Assembly: GCA_005281725.1 (NCBI GenBank)
Contig: SSBO01000012.1
Location: 15,143,075 to 15,207,074, forward strand
Direction of reading: 5' to 3'
Origin: Wuchereria bancrofti
Taxonomy: Eukaryota > Nematoda > Chromadorea > Rhabditida > Onchocercidae
Length of the DNA: 64,000 bases
Both the position numbers and the translations under genes were made by a program. Shown in pieces: positions 26,536 through 39,415 of this stretch; position 1 is the first letter of the stretch; the number at the start of each line of letters is the position of its first letter. The notes below the pieces were generated by a model. That model ran no database searches, was not told where the DNA came from, and was given only the letters and a program-made list of their open reading frames with translations.

Positions 26536-28220
26536 GGTGTAAAGGAAGGAATAGGGCGAAGAAATGAATGAAGTTTTTAACCTCCCAATTCGATGAGGCA
26601 TTAAATATCTTAATGAGATGTACAAGTACATTAAAACCGATGATTCAAAACTATTCATTACAACTGCTTTTATAAAAATAGGCATTTGCTGTAGCCACAA
26701 TATTACTGATATCAATGGAAATTTTATGTTTGACTTTACTCATTTAACGATGAGCTTTTTTCTGCAGAATCGGAACTTCGAGAAGTTTAAGAGAAACGCT
26801 AATTTTAGTTGATAATGAAACATTCTTCAAATAATTCCTCGGCTACCAATGAAGAAGAATTGGTAGCTCATAAAACGGAACGTAATTTTTTGTGGAAGCA
26901 GTCCAGAAGTCAACTAGGGCCTTCCTTTCCAACCAGTTTTTTTAATATGTGAAAAATGTTTGAAACGAAAAAACTGATAAAAATTCTCAAATCTTTATGA
27001 AATGCTTAAGACGAAGTAAAAATTTAGAATACATCGTTAAATTTTTACTTTTATTTATTTTCTGATGCACTTCAAAAAATTAAAATGATTTCTTAGAATA
27101 CTGCCATTCATGTAAAACAGTTTCTAGTGGATAAAAGTAAAAATTTAAGACAACACACAACTATTTTGAGGAAAAAAAACAAACTTTTAGCCAATTTTCT
27201 TTTCTCGCTTACTGTTCAATCCTCTTTTCTCAATCAATAAAATCATAAATGATTATTTGAGCAATACGTCACTATTCCTTCCCCCTATCTTCCATCTTTC
27301 GTTCTCCCCTTTTTGTCCTATACCTAAAGCTTTTCAAACGATTCCTGTTCATATTTTTTAAGTTATTCATATACCAAGCTAAAAAAGCAGCAATTGTCTT
27401 CAAAGAAAAGAAAAACACGACATCTCTTTGAGGTAATTTTGAGATAAATTTCGTGAAACGTTAAAAAATATAAAACCTTTTCATTTCACTGCAAATGCAG
27501 CGCAAAATAGTAAAAAAAAATGCGAAAGATATCAATTTGTCATTTTGATTGCAGTCGACCTTATCAAAGCAGCACAAATTTATTATCAGTGCCGGTTAAT
27601 GATAAGGTTATTTGGAACGCTATTTTAAGCATAACATACTCAAAGCACGAACAATCATTATTTTGAAGAAAAAGTATCAAAAGAAGCTTAAAAATCATTC
27701 ATGTAAAAAACTTTACGCTTCTTTTTAATATTATTTCTAAACTAATTTCAGAATTTCGCATTGTTTAAATCTGGAACAAATAACATAACTAAACAAATGA
27801 TCTTGTTCCATAGTTATCATTCCTCTAATAAGAGATATAAAGGAATATCGGGCAATTGGTCTTTGAAACTTTTTAAAATCTTCAAATTAACATTTTTACT
27901 AACGCTATCATTCTCATCCACCATTTTCAAGCGAATATAGTAATAGTTCATTAAATAATAAAGAAAAAAGATGTAAAAAATATACTAATGAGGATGGATT
28001 AAACTGTGGTTTGATTTACAATGTCCATCAATATTATTCATCCATCTACACAGAAAAACTGCTACGCAGTGGTCCAATTATTAGCATATTTGTATATGTC
28101 ATACAAAAGTTGACAAAAAGTACGGAACAGAAATAATTATAATTGGTTGGTGAATAAGTGAGACACATTAAATGAGAATTTTTCAACCCTCAAATTAAAT
28201 GGACTCCAATGTTTAAATTA

Positions 28221-28499
28221 CTAATTTTTAATGTCAATGTACAAGTTGATCCACGACATTTTCCTATCTTGTTCATTTGGATTCTTCACTTTCTTCCTCT
28301 CTCCTTTCCCTTTCTCTTTTACTCGTTTTATTCTAGGGAAGTTTCTTGCTAACACTCCCTTTCCCTCATTTTCATATTTATTTCTGCTAATGAAATAGCT
28401 CAAACTCTGGACATGACGACTCCTACATATGTCCCAAAATACTTGAGAAAGCCGTAAACTTCTTTTTTGTTGTGGAAAATCTCTTGAAGCACAAATCAA
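28221..28499 (-). other. 92-codon basic open frame, hypothetical
   Basis: The minus-strand frame starts MICASRDFPQQKRSLRLSQV and ends SWINLYIDIKN. It is strongly basic and less AT-driven in composition than other noncoding frames here. It shows no domain, no splice context and no recognised relative. Its 3' end overlaps one copy of a 20-bp direct repeat. Could be chance. Confidence 0.15.
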
Positions 28500-29252
28500 A
28501 AAACTGAAATTTTATTTTTGCCGGCATTACGAGTCCTGCTCTGAATTACGTCTCTGTACTTTTACTTCATAGTCCCACCAAACTTTTAAGAAAGCTAAGT
28601 TGCAAATTTTTTATGTCAATGTACAAGTTGATTTTTCGAACCCATAATAAAAATTTTGCGTTCCACTGGAAAAATTGGAAGGGAATCCGGACCACCCTCT
28701 CTCTAATAACAAATATTACTTTGGAACTTATTTTGGGACACAATTATTTCGAAAGAGTTGAAAATAATAACTGTATAGCAGTATAAATTAGTATGGTAGA
28801 AAAATCCAAAACAGTAGTACTAATAAATATAAATCGACCACTACTTCAATAATAATCTGTCCAAGGAATGTAAACATTAAAATATGAATAACGACAAAAC
28901 CATCATTACTTACCGATTTTGTATTCTTTGGATATAAATCAACTTGTCTGAACAAGTACATCGCTTCTAGCTCATATTAGTACCACAGATATCAATTTTA
29001 CGACACACAGATTGTTAGACCGGGGAATGAAATCTCGAAAATGTGTATATTTTTCTATCTGATCAACAATTAAATATACAATAGGAAATTAATGGACAAA
29101 ACCGGTCGTTTTAGGTAAATGAAGAATACAAAAAGTGAAAAAAGAATTGTATTGAAGGTATTATTGTACTCAAAAATATATATCTTATAAAGGGTACACA
29201 AAATGAAATGAGATCTCGATATTCAATACTCGGTGCTATAAAAGAGTTTTTG

Positions 29253-32200
29253 TTAAGGCATTTTCAGCTCCACCTTCACTTTTTCATCACTTTTCAAAGC
29301 TTGCAACTCATGTACAATGGCATATGTTGGCTTTTGCCTTACACGTTGCTGACGATGAATAAAAACGCTTAGTAGACCAATCGTGACCAAAATCTGAAAT
29401 AAGTAAGCATTTGTAAGCTTGTATATCTCCTTTTAAGCCATTATGATTCTCCAGATTTATAGTTTCTTTTTAAACCATTGTAATCCTTTGAACCTTACAG
29501 AATGTAATTTGGCATCTACTTTTACTATCTTCTATTCTCAATCTTCTCAATCTTTATCAACTTTTGTGAGTGGATCTTTAACTTTTGCTCACCAGAACAT
29601 GACAGTGACTGAGTTAACCCATACATCATGATAGCAATTCCGATGCTAGCTTATTACTTCGAAAAATTAGTAGCAAAGTTGGACTTATTAAATTAGTGAA
29701 AGAGAAAGGAGAGACAGTACATATAAAACAATGTACATACAAACATGCATAATCACTGCTATTGAAGAACTGATGTGAAGATGGAAAACTGACCAGTGCT
29801 GTTAAGATGATGTAGAATGGCATTTTATATGGGTATTGACACATAGTACAAGGTTGTAAAAGCACTCGATATTGTGGAGTAATGTGTAACTGCTCGATAG
29901 CTGGGATCACTTCATGCCAAAAGTTAGTTACATTACTGTAGAATTCCATTGGAGCATTACTGTTTCGATGACTGATCGGTGTAGCTACGCGATAAATCAT
30001 TCTGAAGCGTTCAAAACCATCTCTATTAAGATCCCTAAAAATCACTCGATAGAAGTATTGAAAATTTGTTTGGATCATTTATGCAAAAGGTCTTTCTTCG
30101 TTCGTCTATCAGAACTGGAAAACATTTTTTTCTATGGACATTAAAGTCTGATGTTCTGCTTCTCACAACTCATACAATGTTTTCCATCTTTATTTTCCTC
30201 CAAATTTAAAAGCTATAACCTCTGACCTTTTACGAATAAAGTTAGTCATTTGGCTGACAAGTTGCTGGGTGATTTTCCGATCATCATCATTCCATTCAAC
30301 TGTTTTAAGTGACGAGTCGGAGAGCTTAGGATTGTTAAATATAAATGAACAGTCGTTACCGTGCGAAGCTCCTGCAATGCTCATCTCATCAATCTTCAAA
30401 ATATTTTGCAGTAATGTGGAAAATTTGAAAAGCTACTTGACTAGTAGTTGAAAACATATAATTATACGTACAATATTTCAATGTTTCTGCTTCTAAAACA
30501 CGACGCAATAAACATTTCTAAAGGAAGATTTTACCTTGTTGAATCCCATTTTTTCTTACAGATGCCAATAATTGAGCATTTTCATACTGAAATATGTATG
30601 CATAAACAGTACGATTTTTTCTCGCATAAAGAAGTGCTTCACGTGCTGCAGGAGCAATGAAATATTGGTCTGAAAAGATTTGAAATAACCATAAAATTTT
30701 GCAAATTTTCACTAAAAAATGAATTTCGTTGTTTTTTCAAAGTTTACAGAAATAAACATCTGAGATAAGAAGGATATAATATTTCTAAAAGTATTACTAT
30801 CAAAAAAAAAAAAGAATCAAAGCATACAATTTCAACCTTTAGCATTTCGTGAATTTATGAAAGAAATGCAGGTTTTATGAACGAAAATTTAATAGCTTAC
30901 CAGATAAAATATTAAGAATTATATTACGCCATTCAGCTGCATTCATATTTTGTGGATAATCGGTTAGGTACTGATATTCAACAGCTTTTCGGACCTCAAT
31001 TTTAAATTTGTAGGGTTATCTAGTAAAGTTGTTAACAGGACGACCTCAAGATTTGTCCCAAATCAGTAGGACGGCTGAATAGTTGTAAAGGTGAGACAGC
31101 ACATTCATTTCACAAACCCAGACTTTTTCAAATTATCCAGAATTAAACCAAATCATTAGCGTGCAGACAAGAATGTATAACATAACTCAGACCCCACTTT
31201 CTATATAACCATAGTTCAATAGCATATTTCCTCATATTTCAAAGTTAGAGTATATGGAAATGAGTATTATTAGTACCTGTTTATAATTAGAGTGCAGATA
31301 AGAAGGTATAACGTGACTCAGACCCCACTCACCACTTTCCACATAACCATTACTGCTTGCTAAAATAAAAAAATTTTGATTGGAAGAATCGAAATTTTTA
31401 AATTCAATATAAGGACCCACCTTCTGTTTGAAGAAATCTAAAAGAGTTTAAGAGGAAAAGTAAACAGTAGTAAATATACATATATATGCGTTACTCATTT
31501 GAGCAACTTCTCCATTTGTGACACCGATCAGCAAAGGCATTCGTGGATTCTGAAGCAAAATGGACATTGGATCACCGGGAAGAACACTGGCCTCGATGCG
31601 GTATGGATCAGTGGTTGGCGTGAAATAGGTAGGGTCCATCAAGGGGTTCCCATTACCCTAAACAAATTACTTTGATGAATATTGATCAGTAGAGAGTAGA
31701 GGTATTCGTGGATTCTGAAAATTTGGAAGCACTCACAACAATGGTAGTAGCCAATTTGGCGATGTGCTTCCATGCTTTTTGCAATTTTGCCATTGGGATT
31801 TTTTTCAGGCATTCTACCGTGTGTAGCATTCCCAAACTTCGGTTGTAGTAACAGCCACAGTAATCGATTAAACGTGCTGAATAGTTTTCAGTGGACACGG
31901 ATCTTACTGCCCACGGAGCAATAGAGCTTCCGCTTCGTAATATAACACCACTGAACAGTCCTAGAAACGTAATAAAGTTATATGCAGTAAGAACGAATCT
32001 CGAATCGCTCAACTGAGAAGGCTTATTATGTATGCTGTAGAAAAAAGATACTGAAAACTAGTTGTGCAATGCAAAGATAAGCTAGACGGAACGACAAAAC
32101 TAGGCTTATTTCATGTGAATTTCTTTCGATAGTATATATTTTTATATGTTTGGAACATTTATATATTCTAAATGTGAACCCCACTTTTTATACTCCAAAA

Positions 32201-35200
32201 ATATTTCCGTCCCAAAAAGAAACCTACCTCTAGTCTTCGGTGAAACAGCTAAAATACTTGCGCAAGCGGCACCGGCACCTATGCCACCAACAACAATGTT
32301 ATTCAAATTGCCATCGAAATTTCGGGCATTTGCCCGAATCCAACGAATTGCTTCAATTTGATCATCCAACCCGTAATTGCCATGCAAATCTCGATGACTA
32401 GCTGTTAAAAATCCTGAAATAATAAAACGTACTGTTTTTATCCTTCACTCATCATTTTGCTTATCATTCTTTTCATCATTGGTATTCTTGATGAATAAGT
32501 GGTATGAGTTGTCAATATTGGGTGGAAATAATCTGACAAGAAGAGTTCATAATTTTGATCTATACTTCTAAATTAGGAGCACCGGCTCGGAATTTTAGTT
32601 GTATTTGTTTGTGGGGAGAGTTGTCCAGTTTAATAGCGTAGATAAGTGAATAATTTTCAATCATCTCAATGCCTTTTTCTTCTTGTGTTCTGTAAGAATA
32701 AAATTATCTCTAAATGATGAAAGCTACAAACAGAACCACTTAAAAAATTATAATTTCATGGAAGCGTTCTCTTTCCTTCTTTTTCCCGCTTCCTCATTAT
32801 TCAAATAGTGCAAACTTGTGAAACCTTTTGGAGAAACAATAAATTCATAAGTTAGGAATTATGAGAAAAAGTATTGAATCACAGAGAGGAAGTGAAAATA
32901 ATCATTTACCAAGCGGGCCTAGTCGATAATTTATGGCCACAAAAATAATACTCTTTGAAGCAAAATTTTGCACGATTGACTCGGTAGGAAAAATGGTTGC
33001 ATCGCCTGTCTGAAAAATTGAAAGTTGTCAGCAAGACAGTTTCCATCCACAAAATAACTAGTTTAATAAGAATTGTTATTGTCGGCAAATAGGCCAAAAG
33101 TATTAATACAATAATTAAGAACCAAGGGAGGGCGCTAACACAGGAGTCAAACTGACAGGCAACCAGATAATAAAAATGCAATTTAACGATGTGGATATTT
33201 GACCTCAACAAAGGGCCATTCTAAGCGGTATAGCAGGGCAATTTCTTTTTATGGATATTACAACGAATTGCGGGACAGTGGTCTTAGGACACCAACAGGA
33301 CGACGCGTGCATAGGATTTTAACTGATAAACAGATAACCCTTTGTTACAAACGGTGTAGCTGGAAAGTGAGGAGAAGCAGTAAATGAGAATCTCTTTGTT
33401 CATAAATTAACCTCGCTTTACACACATTATATTGCATAAGATACATGAGAATTAAATGCATGTAATAGACTATTGTAACAAGAGATATCTATGCTTAAAC
33501 AAATCTCCTTTCTTCCCAAATTCACATTTTATGATCTTTAGTCTCAATTAACTCCAACACCATCTCTTAATTGCAATTAATCATTTTTTACAATTGTGTA
33601 TTTATAGTGTGGTTGGAGTTTCAGCTCTGTGGTAATGTTTAGCGTTTTATAACTGTGTAGCATCTGTGCGATATGTATAGTGCGCTATTATGATGTTGAT
33701 TTGTTTTTTATGTTAAATAAAGGTTTAATTACCCAAGTTTAAGGTGCAGAAAAACAATCAGTTCGACCAGTTCTACTGAGAGTACAACGTGAGCGACGAG
33801 AATAGACGTAAGAATATAAATTGAAGTAGGAAACAATTAAACAGTTATTACCTGGAAAGAGCCTCCATGTAGCCAAATTAATATTGGGTACAGTTTGTTT
33901 GTTTCCTGAAAAAGAAAAGAATTATGCACATTTTGGTTGCACCTGACGTTGACGTTCACGAAATACTCTTGTCAGTGAATACTTTTTCAAGTGGAATTAA
34001 AAAAAAAATGGATAGAGAAAAAAAGAATCCACTACGTAAATTGATTTGACTATCAATTGAAGTTTTTTTATATCTCAGATTAATAATGGGCAAAGTAAGT
34101 ATTAAATTGTTTTTTCAACTTCTGAATAATAATAGAATAATTTTAATGATGCAATTAAAAAGTAAAGTTTAAGACATCTAGTTTATGGCATCCCACTACA
34201 AAAGAGATTTCTATAATTTTCTCTCACAATTTGCCACTTTTAGAGACCAAAAAAAGAATTTCATTTTATGTGACCAATTTGTTGGCATAAATAAACTGAT
34301 TAATAAAGTGGACAATTTGTTTGACTTAGCAGATACCATTTTTTTATGAGGTACAACAATGGTAGCATATAGGCAGTCCTCGGTACCATCGTTTTCGTTA
34401 GAATATTGTCCAAATTGCACACAACGTATTATTCCACGCTTACCACAATTCCTTGTCTTATTCCAGCCGATCAGAGCTTTTGTAGCCTACAGTTTAATTT
34501 TGTGACATTTCAATTTGTGTTAAGCATTAAGCAGACAGACTTCGAAGAATAATATCCAATAATTACGAAAGAGATTAGTAAGAAATAAACAAAAACTCAT
34601 ATGAAACTTTGCTAAATCAATAAAAAAAGCAACCAAAGAAAGTTTCAGACAAAATTTCTTTACGGAAGTGTATTTGAACATAACCATTCTTTTTTACGCC
34701 ACATTCAGTATCTCTTCTTTCATGCTTTGAATTTTATGTTTCTTTCATTTAGGTACTATAATTCAAATAAAATTTTAAATTTTAGGCAAGTTGAATTTGA
34801 AATCTGTTGAATGTTTTGGTCAGAGAGCGTAATACTCGTGTTCTTTAGGAAAAGATTTCATTTATACAAATATTTCGAGTTTTTTTTAAATCTGCACCAA
34901 GTTTGTAAGTGTATAATATTATTGCATTTATGCTTTGCAAGCACATATTTGCATCACAACCTACCACGTTCAGATATTTTATCATGTCAAATTTACTTCA
35001 AATCGCAAAGATCCGATAGGTGGCTGAGCATATGGAACAGTTTCGTAAACTTCGGCAAGCGTCCCATTAAATTCCATATAGTATCCTGAGATCCCTCCAT
35101 GAGTTGTTTGTCGTGATGGCAGAACATCGGTTGCTATTGCTGAAAGTAAATTTCTGCTCTGAAGGAGTTTGAATTTCGAATACCTCAAACATCTTTTTTA

Positions 35201-35497
35201 ATAAAGTAATTTTTCTTTGCCTTTCATAGCGCTATTATTCAAAGATAATAGGATTATTTGTTTTTTTTTATGCAATAATTTCAATCTATTCAGTAATTCA
35301 TTTCTAAAATTTCAAAAAACCGGAAAAATTACGAGAACACTTCCCTAAATCCAACTGATCAAATACCATCAAGTGACAAAGCTTAAAATGACAAACTTAC
35401 ATGCTTCAGCATCAAATGATTTATTGTTCATGGCTATATTAGCAGTTCCAAAAGTTGCGCGCAGTAAATGCAGTAACGAAACATATTCAATGCGCAT
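29253..35497 (-). CDS. Catalytically dead cholinesterase-like transmembrane protein (neuroligin/gliotactin type)
   Basis: Minus-strand exons: 35497-35401, 35139-34997, 34486-34337, 33905-33852, 33009-32910, 32413-32228, 31960-31737, 31657-31495, 31437-31277, 30994-30901, 30669-30560, 30393-30227, 30034-29794, 29393-29253. Phases agree and give 676 aa. Order: signal peptide (1-22), an alpha/beta-hydrolase carboxylesterase domain with VPYAQPPIGSLRFE, TEDCLYATIVVP, LHGGSF, VAINYRLGPLGFL, the nucleophile elbow GIGAG, a retained Glu in GVTNGEVAQ and a retained His in GASHGNDCSF, then one membrane helix (MPFYIILTALILVTIGLLSV) and a tail of about 30 aa ending VELKMP. The serine of GxSxG is Gly (GGT, 32277-32279), so it cannot be an esterase. 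That makes it an adhesion-type family member such as neuroligin or C. elegans GLIT-1/gliotactin; the short tail argues against NLG-1. Weak points: the GAG acceptor of exon 10 and the GTCAG donors of exons 12 and 13. Confidence 0.9.
31155..31210 (-). repeat. Decayed partial duplicate of exon 9 of the esterase-like gene
   Basis: The stretch repeats 31286-31348 (inside exon 9, and extending past its donor on neither side) with about 80% identity and a small internal deletion that removes the GGTGAGT-like sequence. It lies in the intron after exon 9. The deletion breaks the frame, so it is a remnant, probably of an unequal crossover or local tandem duplication. Confidence 0.7.
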
Positions 35498-38400
35498 TTC
35501 GATTCAAATACCTAAAACTTGGTATAACCCAAAGATTTTGGAACTGAGTATAAATGATAGCAAACATGTTTTGAGAATGCTTCTTCGTCATTTTAAATCA
35601 AAGTAATAATAAAGTGGACTTAAATAGCTGATTCAGTGAAGATTTAATACTGACTAAAAAGGGTAACACTCGAAATCGAAATCAAAAAGATTTCCAAAAT
35701 GCATGTCCTTTCTAAATCTTTTTTAATTATCAATTTAACTCTTTTTTCAAAATCTCCTCAGTCAAATAGATAGTGTTATTTTCATAAGTTTGAGGAAAAT
35801 TTTTGAAAGGTAATCATAAAAACCACAGCAGTATGAAAGCATATTAACATTTATTGGACCAACTTTTCGCTATATTTTTTATTCATTTTAACTGTGTATG
35901 ACGACTTACTCTCCAAATTGTCGTAATGAAGCAAGAAAAATCTAACTGATGTTACTATCTTTAGAAATTTTTCTTTAAAGCTTATTCAAAATTAGAGATA
36001 TCAAGAACAATTAGAATTTTAGCTTCCTGCGAACAAACGTACTTATTTTTCTCATCTCTAAATGAACTAATTCTAATTCCACTCATGTTGACTTTTTCTT
36101 CAACTTACGAATTGTTGGGAAGAACTCGGCAATAGTGAATTAAAAAAGAAAATCGCAAACTGCTAAGAATGATGAAAATAAAAAGATGAAGGAAAGTTCA
36201 GAAACTGGAAAGGTGATAGGAGGTACAAGTGAAAACAGAATTAATGAAAACAACGCGGAAAAAAAGTAATGACCATAGAAAATCGTGCAGAAATTATTTT
36301 CTGCCTTATTCCAAGCTGAAGAAATCCATCACACCTACAAGAAATGAAAGGAAAACAATAACAACTAGCAAATAACCAATGATAAAAAACCGGTAGACGC
36401 ACAATTGTTACTTGAATTAAATTCATCTATCGACAAATGCGAAGACATGCCAACGAAAAGTACAAGTCGAGTTTAAAAGTACCACATAATAAGTTATAAT
36501 TTCAAGTCTTCAGAAATTTTAGAAAGACAAAAAATTAAAAAAAAACCTGCGTTTGGAAAATTTGAATTATCAAAATCATGTAGAGAACGAAAAACTCGTA
36601 ACATGAATATGGAGTGAATATTTTGCTTTCTTGGTTCTATATTTCTATATTTCAACGATGAGATTTCATAATCAAAATTACACCTGAACTTTAGTTTGAA
36701 TTTGCATCATTAGATTATATTTTCATTGTGAAAATTGGAAAAACTTCCACTGCTTAGGGGCTGAAAAAACATGAGAACACGAAAAAGAACATTCATTACA
36801 TTTTAGAAGTAATTTTTTAAGAAACTTGACAAACTCTAGCAGGGGTAAAAACTGATGAATGCATGATGAATCTCTGATGAAAAAGTTACTTGAATTGGTG
36901 CAAATTAGCTAGAAGTCGAATTATTGTGAATAAACTCAGTACTTACAAACAAGTAATTGTGAAAAAATCTGTTGTTTATGAGTCATAGAAATCGGGAAAA
37001 ATGCATAAGTTTTCTGCAAAACTATGGAAAGCAGCACTGTTTTATTTCACATTATCGTCAAATACAGAATTACGTGTATGGGAATTTCTCTTTCCCGAAC
37101 TTTTTGTGTTTAGGATTAATGACTTCTTATTAGATAATTCGTTTGAAGGTTTACGTTCAAAAAATTGAAAAAGCACGGATTTTATCCGGAGTCGAAATCC
37201 TCGAAATGCTTCCATACGATCAGAACCTTAACTTTGTACTTTCTAATGTTCCATAAGGCTAAGTGGCAATTGAGAAAGTAATAGGAATTTGCTCGAATAA
37301 TTTTCACTTATTGTGAACTAAAAATATGAATTTCCCAAATGCCTTCAGACTTGGTTGTAGAATTCTGATTCAATGAATAAGTCTGGGAATAAGTACGTGA
37401 ATCATTCATGTGTGTGTGATGGAAATCCTATTTGAAAAAATATTTCTAATTTAATAGTTGTTATGGAATCAAAAAAATATATAATGCATTTCTAGGCTTG
37501 CTCCTTTCCCCTTAAAGACTGATCTTTTCTTTCTTTTGGAATATGCGCAAGAAAGGGATTATTCTATGCATTACACATTTAGATTCATTAGTAATCGAAG
37601 TTGGAGGAAACTTAAAGAACCTGGAAAAGACCATTCCACTGCTAATGGAATACCAAGGATGTTTTCTATTTTTTCTTTCGGTTATTTACGTTGTGGTGAT
37701 GAAATCCCGACTTTTCAGAGAAATTCTGGTGAAATTCGACTGAAACAAATGTTTTGTTTTATAACTTGTTTTGTTCTTTTAATTTTTTTCTTAATCCAAT
37801 ATTTAGAGATGCACTTTTTAATATTTTTACGTAATAGGAAAATACTATCAATATATGAAAGAAATATTGGCTGTTGAAAAACTAAGATCTAATTTAGATT
37901 GAGATTTAACAGACACGGTTGAAGATCCAGTAAAAGAAAGAAAAAACAGGAACTTAGTCTTTTCTTGCAAGAATTCAATTATAATATCAACAGTTTGTGG
38001 CAAGATTAAATTAGCAAACTAGTCAGCATAAACAAATAAATAGAACGAAAGAACTATTTCTCAGAAAGGAAGTAACGAAATAAGAGTGGGAACAATTAAT
38101 AAATGAGTTAATATTTAGTTGAAGGATAAGCACACTATTAAGCAAATAAGAGAAATAATGCAGTAAAAAAAAGATTAAAATATGATAGCAAAGGTGGATA
38201 AGCATAAGAAACGACCCGAAGAAGAACGAATGAATGGAAGAGGCATATGTTCATCTATCACGTCAAACTAAAGAACTGACAACAACTGAAAGCGTTTGTT
38301 CCCTTGTTGAGAGCACAACTGCCGGCTGTTTTACTGATGCGGACTAGAGATATTGTTCATTTTTGAATATTACTTACAATTAGGAAAAGCATATTTTAAA

Positions 38401-38589
38401 CAAAATGTTGCAAGCAAACAATTAAAACAAAAATCCTGAAAAAGATCGTTTCGAAGGATGTTCAGTAGAGTAAATTTAAATGACACGCATTGATTACAAA
38501 GTCAGCAAGCGTATTATTTGCAGTACTAACCTAAAAAACAAACAAACAAAAAGCAACGGATAAACGTTAGCGCTATTTAAAAACAAAAG

Positions 38590-39150
38590 CGTACATTTAC
38601 GCATTTGTTAGTTGGTCACAAACTTTTGCAAAGGATAATAAATGTCCATTTGCACTCAACCAACAGACAACAAATGTGTATTTGAGCTAAAGTCAATAGC
38701 ACACGCACTGTTATCTTACCACAAGCACAGAGTTGTACTTCTTTAAAAACAAAAAATATGCATTCTTACCCCTAAAAAATCAGTAAATGCACATTTGCGA
38801 CTGGTCAAAATACTATCTGATCAAAATTCTATATTTATGCTACTTTAAATAATTGAGCATTTGCACTAACTTACCACAAATGCCCACCCGAGTTATTAAG
38901 GCTATCAAAAGAGCCGACAAGCGCATATATGCATTTTAACTTATCACAATGATTTTCAAAAGCTAGCAGAAATTATAAACACACATTTGTTCATTCTTAG
39001 ATAAGCAAAAATACAATTTAACTGACATTACTTAAGCATACTTCAACACTATTAATTTACAACAAGTGGACACTCATGCTAGTAGTAGCTCACACAAACA
39101 CACATTTATGCAATAATAACCTCCACAGAAACACATTCATGTGATGAAAA
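38590..39150. repeat. Degenerate repeat zone with recurring GCACATTTG-like words
   Basis: Variants of ACAYATTTG/ATGCA (for example TACATTTACGCATTTG, GTCCATTTGCACT, ATGCACATTTGCGAC, GAGCATTTGCACTAAC, ACACACATTTATGCA) recur about ten times at irregular spacings of roughly 30-110 bp. Runs of TTACCACAA recur beside some of them. It looks like an old, eroded minisatellite. Confidence 0.45.
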
Positions 39151-39287
39151 ATGTAGGTGTGCTCATTACTAATCAACAACAGAAAAAAATTCTGATTGAC
39201 AAAAGGCTTTAGGTCGTTTTTATCTTTTTTTATTATGAAGTTTCACTCTTTTTTTATTACGAAGTTTCACCATCGATAAATTTTATT

Positions 39288-39415
39288 TTAATAGCATTGG
39301 ATATAGTACGTCTGTGGTCTGGCATATGAATGAGCTGCTAAACATTTTGGTTGCTTATCTACTGAAAATCGGGTATCGATAGCATTTTCCAATAAACGAT
39401 TATTAAGATGAGAAA
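39288..39415 (-). pseudogene. Orphan exon-like fragment, unidentified
   Basis: On the minus strand a good acceptor (CTTTTTTCAG) is followed by an open frame containing SHLNNRLLENAIDTRFSVDK and then QPKCLAAHSYARPQTYYIQ, ending with TAA at 39290-39288. The amino-acid composition is protein-like and unlike nearby noncoding DNA. No upstream exon with a matching phase was found, so it may be a gene remnant or the last exon of a gene whose other exons I cannot see. Family unknown. Confidence 0.3.

Larger units (their letters stand above)
18675..29252. other. 10.6 kb gene-poor region
   Basis: No exon chain with consistent splice sites was found on either strand. Visible contents: a TG/TATG microsatellite (20236-20303), a locally GC-richer patch with CTG/CCG triplets (22230-22280), a GA-rich tract (26476-26535), a 20-bp exact direct repeat (28231-28250 and 28613-28632), and many AT homopolymers. 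Since it lies upstream of the minus-strand bublin-like gene and downstream of the minus-strand esterase-like gene, it probably includes the bublin-like gene's promoter. Distant 5' exons or noncoding RNAs could be present but cannot be shown. Confidence 0.5.

Noticed and set aside
29443..30451. Several plus-strand frames of 60-76 codons
   Set aside because: They are shadows of minus-strand exons 12-13 of the esterase-like gene.
37536..37877. 113-codon plus-strand ORF
   Set aside because: AT-driven composition in its second half, no splice context and no domain; an overlapping frame of similar length is equally open, suggesting chance.
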